This document shows, one piece after another, positions 54,972 through 64,000 of a stretch of DNA of 64,000 nucleotides. The first letter of the stretch is position 1; every line of letters begins with the position of its first letter. Source of the stretch: Accumulibacter sp. (GTDB taxonomy: Bacteria; Pseudomonadota; Gammaproteobacteria; Burkholderiales; Rhodocyclaceae). The DNA lies in assembly GCF_029255125.1 (NCBI RefSeq), contig NZ_JAPUVR010000132.1, positions 1-64,000 of the forward strand, given 5' to 3'. The translations under genes were made by a program, and so were the position numbers. A model generated the notes under the pieces. The model had not been told where the DNA came from. It was given only the letters and a program-made list of their open reading frames with translations, and searched no databases.

Positions 54972-55354
54972 TCTCGTTCCCTTCTGGTTGTCGAACAGCG
55001 CGCCAGCAGGCGCGCCCGCCGGATGCGGCGGATTCTACCGCGCGCGCGGCGCCAACGCCGGTTGCCTGGCGAGACATTCCGCGTCGACCGGCGCGACACG
55101 TCAAAGGAGCCGCTTCCTGCGGTCGGTGCTCGGGCCAAAGCATTGCGTTCGCTCGTCAGCGCGGCCGGCGATGTGGGCCCGGCAATGCTTGCCTGGGGCG
55201 GCCTGCCGGAGGTACAGTTCGCTCACCCCATTCTCCCAAAGGGAATGTGGACTGTTGGCTACCTGTCCAAAAAACCGGGAACCAACACGGGCCAACCGGA
55301 TTGCGGCAGTGGACCCGGAACGGGTCGTAAGCAGTTCTTCTGTGGAGAAAAAGC
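54972..55354. other. Non-coding gap upstream of the hybrid kinase gene
   Basis: 383 bases with no supported gene; short open frames on both strands have no family resemblance. The left part is very GC-rich. The right end holds the ribosome-binding site GGAG (55343-55346) of the hybrid kinase. No clear promoter hexamer pair was found. Confidence 0.5.
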
Positions 55355-60961
<5,607 letters not shown>

Positions 60962-61080
60962 CTCCCCGGTAGTTGGCCGAAGCCAGCCCGCCGCATTCGG
61001 CGCGCTTCCCCGGAGATGCGAGACTTCGCATGGCGCGCAGTTTCGTCAGGTCGGGATCAGCGCTCGTGGGGTGGCTCGCG

Positions 61081-61839
61081 TCACCAAGAGCCCGGGCCGC
61101 ACGCTCCGTCAGTAGCCGCCGCCAGTCCGCGATCGGGTTCGGGTGGATGCCGGACCGCTTCGACGATCCGCCGATCGACCGGTTCGACAGTGCTGCCGGC
61201 AGCAGATTCGTTCGGGTCGTCATCCGGCGCGCTGAGCATGCCCTGCGCCTCGATGAAGGCGATGATCTCGCGCAGCCCCTCACCGGTTTTCATGTTGCTG
61301 AAGACGAAAGGGCGTCCGGCGCGCATGCGCCGGCTGTCGTCCGCCATGACTTCGAGCGAAGCGCCAACGAGCGGTGCCAGATCGGTCTTGTTGATTACCA
61401 GCAGGTCCGACCTGGTGATACCGGGTCCGCCCTTGCGCGGAATCTTGTCGCCGGCAGCAACGTCGATGACGTAGATCGTCAGGTCGGAAAGTTCGGGGCT
61501 GAACGTCGCGGCAAGATTGTCGCCGCCCGATTCGACGAAGACCACCTGCAGGTCGGGAAAGGCGGTGGTCAGGCGGGAAACGGCTTCCAGGTTGATTGAC
61601 GCGTCCTCGCGGATCGCGGTGTGCGGACAACCGCCGGTCTCGACACCGAGAATCCTTGCTTGCGGCAGCGCCGCGTGGCGGACTAGGAACCTGGCGTCTT
61701 CGGCGGTATAGATGTCGTTCGTGACGACGCCGAGGCTGTACTTGTCGCGCAAGGCGATGCAGAGCGACAGGGTGAGCGCGGTCTTGCCGGAGCCGACCGG
61801 GCCGCCGATGCCGACGCGCAGGGCAGAGTGTCTGATCAT
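61081..61839 (-). CDS. ureG: Urease accessory GTPase UreG with a C-terminal extension
   Basis: GTPase that delivers nickel during urease activation. 252 residues from the ATG at 61839, compared with about 205 for most UreG. P-loop [24 protein letters not shown], metal-binding [33 protein letters not shown] and base-specificity VINKTDLAP are all present. The last 45 or so residues after IEAQGML are hydrophilic and Pro/Asp-rich, with no known domain. It follows ureF by 19 bases. Confidence 0.96.
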   Translation of the reverse strand: MIRHSALRVGIGGPVGSGKTALTLSLCIALRDKYSLGVVTNDIYTAEDARFLVRHAALPQARILGVETGGCPHTAIREDASINLEAVSRLTTAFPDLQVVFVESGGDNLAATFSPELSDLTIYVIDVAAGDKIPRKGGPGITRSDLLVINKTDLAPLVGASLEVMADDSRRMRAGRPFVFSNMKTGEGLREIIAFIEAQGMLSAPDDDPNESAAGSTVEPVDRRIVEAVRHPPEPDRGLAAATDGACGPGSW

Positions 61840-61858
61840 GGGGCAATGCTTTCGTGTA

Positions 61859-62533
61859 TCAGGAGCGGAAGAGGCGCGAATACTGGGTTTCGTGCGCAGA
61901 GCAGGCAAGCGCAAAGGCCGGAGCAAAGTTGCTCCACATCGCCTCGGGCAGCTCGAGCGCCTGCTCGGCAAGGGGCGGAATGCGCTCGCCAAGGGCGAGG
62001 AGGATGCGCTGGCCGGCAGCCTGACCGAGCGGCACCGTCTTCAGCGCAGCCATGACCTGGTTTTCGCACCACGACCAGAGGTAGGCGGTGACCGATTCCG
62101 CCGGAGGAATTGCCCAGAGCACGGCAGCCAGTGCCCAAGCGGTGGGAAAGGCGACTTCGGGCAGTGCCTCGAAAGCCGCCGGCAGAGGCACACCCTCTAC
62201 CTCGCGCAGCAGGCAACGCAATGAATAGCCCATCTGCAGCGTCTCGGCGCGCAGCTCGGCTGTTTCTCGGCTGGCGATGAAGTCCGCATTGAGGCGCTCG
62301 ACCCGTTCATGCGCGCGCGCCGCCCAGGCCTGCTGCAGGCAGACCAGCAGCGGCGCTTCGTAAAGGCAGACGCAGTGCTCGAGCAGGGCGCCGACCCAGG
62401 CCAAGGTGCCGGCCTCGTCCGCCACCCGGCCCGTGTCGACCGCCCACTCCAGACCTTGCGAGTAGGCGTAGGCGCCCACCGGCAAGGTCGGGCTGGCGAG
62501 CTGCAGCAGGCGCGGCAAGGCCCGGTTCACCAC
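61859..62533 (-). CDS. ureF: Urease accessory protein UreF
   Basis: Component of the UreD/UreF/UreG activation complex. 224 residues if it starts at the GTG at 62533, which gives the family N terminus ([20 protein letters not shown]); an ATG at 62629 in this frame would add 32 residues overlapping ureE. Other motifs: [16 protein letters not shown] and [20 protein letters not shown]. The C terminus [11 protein letters not shown] is typical. It lies between ureE and ureG. Confidence 0.92.
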   Translation of the reverse strand: MVNRALPRLLQLASPTLPVGAYAYSQGLEWAVDTGRVADEAGTLAWVGALLEHCVCLYEAPLLVCLQQAWAARAHERVERLNADFIASRETAELRAETLQMGYSLRCLLREVEGVPLPAAFEALPEVAFPTAWALAAVLWAIPPAESVTAYLWSWCENQVMAALKTVPLGQAAGQRILLALGERIPPLAEQALELPEAMWSNFAPAFALACSAHETQYSRLFRS

Positions 62534-62588
62534 GCCCGCCGCCCATCCCGCACGCCGCGCGCGACGGCAGAAGAACTCATCCGGCCCT

Positions 62589-63170
62589 TCATTTGAACTC
62601 GTGAATCCGCGCCGTCGACCGCGGCTCATCGCCGAGTTCAGCGGATGCATCGGCGGCAACATCCAGTGCTCCGCCCTGCGCCGGGTGATGGCCATGCGCA
62701 TGCGCATGCCGATGGGCATACGGCTGCCGCGTGCCGTGTGCACCTGTCCCATACGCGCCGCCCTCGGGGTCGAATGGTGCCTCGACCGGGTACACCGCGC
62801 AACCGAGCCCGCCGAGCATTTCGGCAAGCACATGGTCGGGTTGCAGGCGCAGCAGCGCTTCGCCGAGTTGCACCGGTACATGCCGATTGCCGAGATGGTA
62901 GGCGGCGCGCATGAGTTGCAGCGCGTCGACAGCGCGGACTTCGAGCAAAGTCTCGCGCGCCGCCTCGACTTCGACGATGCGGCCATTGCCGGTGAGCAAG
63001 CGATCGCCGCCGCGCAGCACGGTGCCGGGGGGCAAGGCGTAGCCCATTTCCTCGCCACTGACGAGCGTGACGCGTTGGCGGCTCTTGCGGCGCGCCTCGT
63101 ACGGCAAACGCAAGCGGTCGGCGGGGCCGCGCGTGTCGTCGGCAGGGGCGAAAGATTCGGCGAACAACAT
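62589..63170 (-). CDS. ureE: Urease accessory protein UreE with His-rich tail
   Basis: Nickel metallochaperone. 193 residues from the ATG at 63170, 11 bases after the ureC stop. N-terminal beta domain (RLRLPYEARRKSRQR, GYALPPGTVLRGGDRL) and the metal-binding domain (AYHLGNRHVPVQLGE, HVLAEMLGGLGCAVYPVEAPFDPEGGAYG split over about 30 residues). The C terminus has the His-rich stretch YAHRHAHAHGHHPAQ, typical of UreE that stores nickel, then a hydrophilic end. Confidence 0.95.
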   Translation of the reverse strand: MLFAESFAPADDTRGPADRLRLPYEARRKSRQRVTLVSGEEMGYALPPGTVLRGGDRLLTGNGRIVEVEAARETLLEVRAVDALQLMRAAYHLGNRHVPVQLGEALLRLQPDHVLAEMLGGLGCAVYPVEAPFDPEGGAYGTGAHGTRQPYAHRHAHAHGHHPAQGGALDVAADASAELGDEPRSTARIHEFK

Positions 63171-63181
63171 GGCGGCTCGTC

Positions 63182-64000
63182 TCAGAACAGGAAATAGCGC
63201 TGCGCCAGCGGCAAGACGCTGGCTGGCTGACAAACCAGCAGTTCGCCGTCGGCGCGCACGGCGTAGGTTTCCGGGTCGACTTCCATTTTCGGCGTGGCCG
63301 AGTTGTGCCGCATATCCGCCTTGCCGATGCCGCGCGTCCGGTGCACGGCGACCAGCGGCTTGCGCAGACGCAAGGCGGCGGTTGCCGGATGGTCGAATGC
63401 GGCCTGCGAGACGAAGGTGACCGAGGTCTCCAGAGCGCCGCCAAAGGCGCCGAACATCGGCCGGTAGTGCACCGGCTGCGGCGTCGGGATCGAGGCATTC
63501 GCGTCGCCCATGGCCGCCGCAGCGATCATCCCGCCTTTGATCACCAGCGACGGCTTGACGCCGAAAAAGGCGGGCTTCCAGAGGACCAGATCGGCCAGCT
63601 TGCCGACTTCGAGCGAGCCGACGAGATGGCTGATGCCGTGCGTGATCGCTGGATTGATCGTGTACTTGGCGAGGTAGCGCTTGACCCGGAAATTGTCGCC
63701 GACCGTTGCCGTAGCGTCGCCTGCCCCCGCCGCCGGCAAAGGGCCGCGCTGGACCTTCATCTTGTGCGCCGTCTGCCAGGTCCGGAGGATCACCTCGCCG
63801 ACCCGCCCCATCGCCTGCGAATCGGACGACATCATCGACAGCGCGCCGAGGTCGTGCAGAATGTCCTCGGCGGCAATCGTCTCGCGCCGGATGCGGCTTT
63901 CGGCGAAGGCGACATCCTCGGCAATCGCCGGGTCAAGATGGTGGCAGACCATCAGCATGTCGAGGTGCTCGTCGACCGTATTGACCGTATATGGCCGCGT
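63182..64000 (-). CDS. ureC: Urease subunit alpha, C-terminal part (runs off the window)
   Basis: Catalytic subunit of urease (urea to ammonia and carbamate). About 272 codons are in the window; the frame stays open to the edge, where [20 protein letters not shown] is read. The active-site flap His lies in MVCHHLD and the catalytic Asp in [15 protein letters not shown]. The nickel-bridging Lys lies upstream of the window. The C terminus [10 protein letters not shown] is the family end. The gene order ureC-ureE-ureF-ureG is standard. Confidence 0.97.
   Translation of the reverse strand, partial: TRPYTVNTVDEHLDMLMVCHHLDPAIAEDVAFAESRIRRETIAAEDILHDLGALSMMSSDSQAMGRVGEVILRTWQTAHKMKVQRGPLPAAGAGDATATVGDNFRVKRYLAKYTINPAITHGISHLVGSLEVGKLADLVLWKPAFFGVKPSLVIKGGMIAAAAMGDANASIPTPQPVHYRPMFGAFGGALETSVTFVSQAAFDHPATAALRLRKPLVAVHRTRGIGKADMRHNSATPKMEVDPETYAVRADGELLVCQPASVLPLAQRYFLF

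Noticed and set aside
61016..61031. Hairpin ATGCGA-N4-TCGCAT between the hybrid kinase gene and ureG
   Set aside because: Six-base stem with no T run on either side; could occur by chance.

Overview
The window is GC-rich DNA with dense, short-spaced genes. Gene content points to a betaproteobacterium of the Rhodocyclales type, possibly a Candidatus Accumulibacter-like floc or biofilm former. This rests on an exosortase A (XrtA/PEP-CTERM) exopolysaccharide locus, a 432-residue proteobacterial isocitrate lyase, urease genes, several large c-di-GMP and hybrid-kinase proteins, and CHAT/DUF4384 proteins. The genus is inference; no rRNA or tRNA lies in the window.

Layout. 1-4.8 kb: an RND efflux adaptor and the start of its permease (minus strand), then a lipoprotein gamma-glutamyltransferase and a DUF1615 lipoprotein, closed by a strong bidirectional terminator. 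4.9-6.2 kb: isocitrate lyase (minus strand), with a palindrome next to its promoters. 6.8-25.3 kb: one long plus-strand exopolysaccharide/exosortase locus: export lipoprotein, chain-length determinant, tyrosine autokinase with a Gly-Tyr repeat tail, outer-membrane protein, ATPase, WecB-like epimerase, deacetylase, FemAB-like protein, exosortase A fused to EpsI, three glycosyltransferases, an asparagine-synthase-like amidotransferase, an O-ligase and a TPR protein. 25.3-27.3 kb: a second deacetylase and a zinc alcohol dehydrogenase.

27.3-33.6 kb: a divergent group of DUF1302 outer-membrane protein and ABC ATPase (minus strand) against a LolA-like protein, the exosortase-associated acyltransferase and a REC-PAS-GGDEF-EAL protein (plus strand). 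33.8-45.8 kb: metabolic and housekeeping genes: threonine deaminase, sulfate-binding protein, cysteine synthase, a CHASE-PAS-GGDEF-EAL protein, 5-formyl-THF cyclo-ligase, lytic transglycosylase, an NDUFA9-like protein and the CCA enzyme.

45.8-52.2 kb: a putative envelope module. It holds a thioredoxin-fold protein without its CXXC, translationally coupled to a small secreted protein; divergent from these, an exported TPR-CHAT protein followed by an OmpA-like protein; and convergent, a transmembrane Ser/Thr kinase with a DUF4384 domain. 52.4-55.0 kb: aminotransferase, acyl carrier protein, short-chain dehydrogenase and a Nudix hydrolase. 55.4-61.0 kb: one 1868-residue multidomain hybrid histidine kinase. 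61.1-64.0 kb: ureG, ureF, ureE and the 3' part of ureC (minus strand).

How it fits together. The XrtA locus should make, polymerise and export a polysaccharide. XrtA would anchor PEP-CTERM proteins encoded elsewhere, since no PEP-CTERM tail is visible here. Usual partners (PrsK/PrsR, PrsT and a priming sugar transferase) are absent from the window. The acyltransferase/LolA-like/ABC group and the two c-di-GMP enzymes are plausible accessory functions of the same envelope programme. No CRISPR array, insertion sequence, prophage or integrase was seen.
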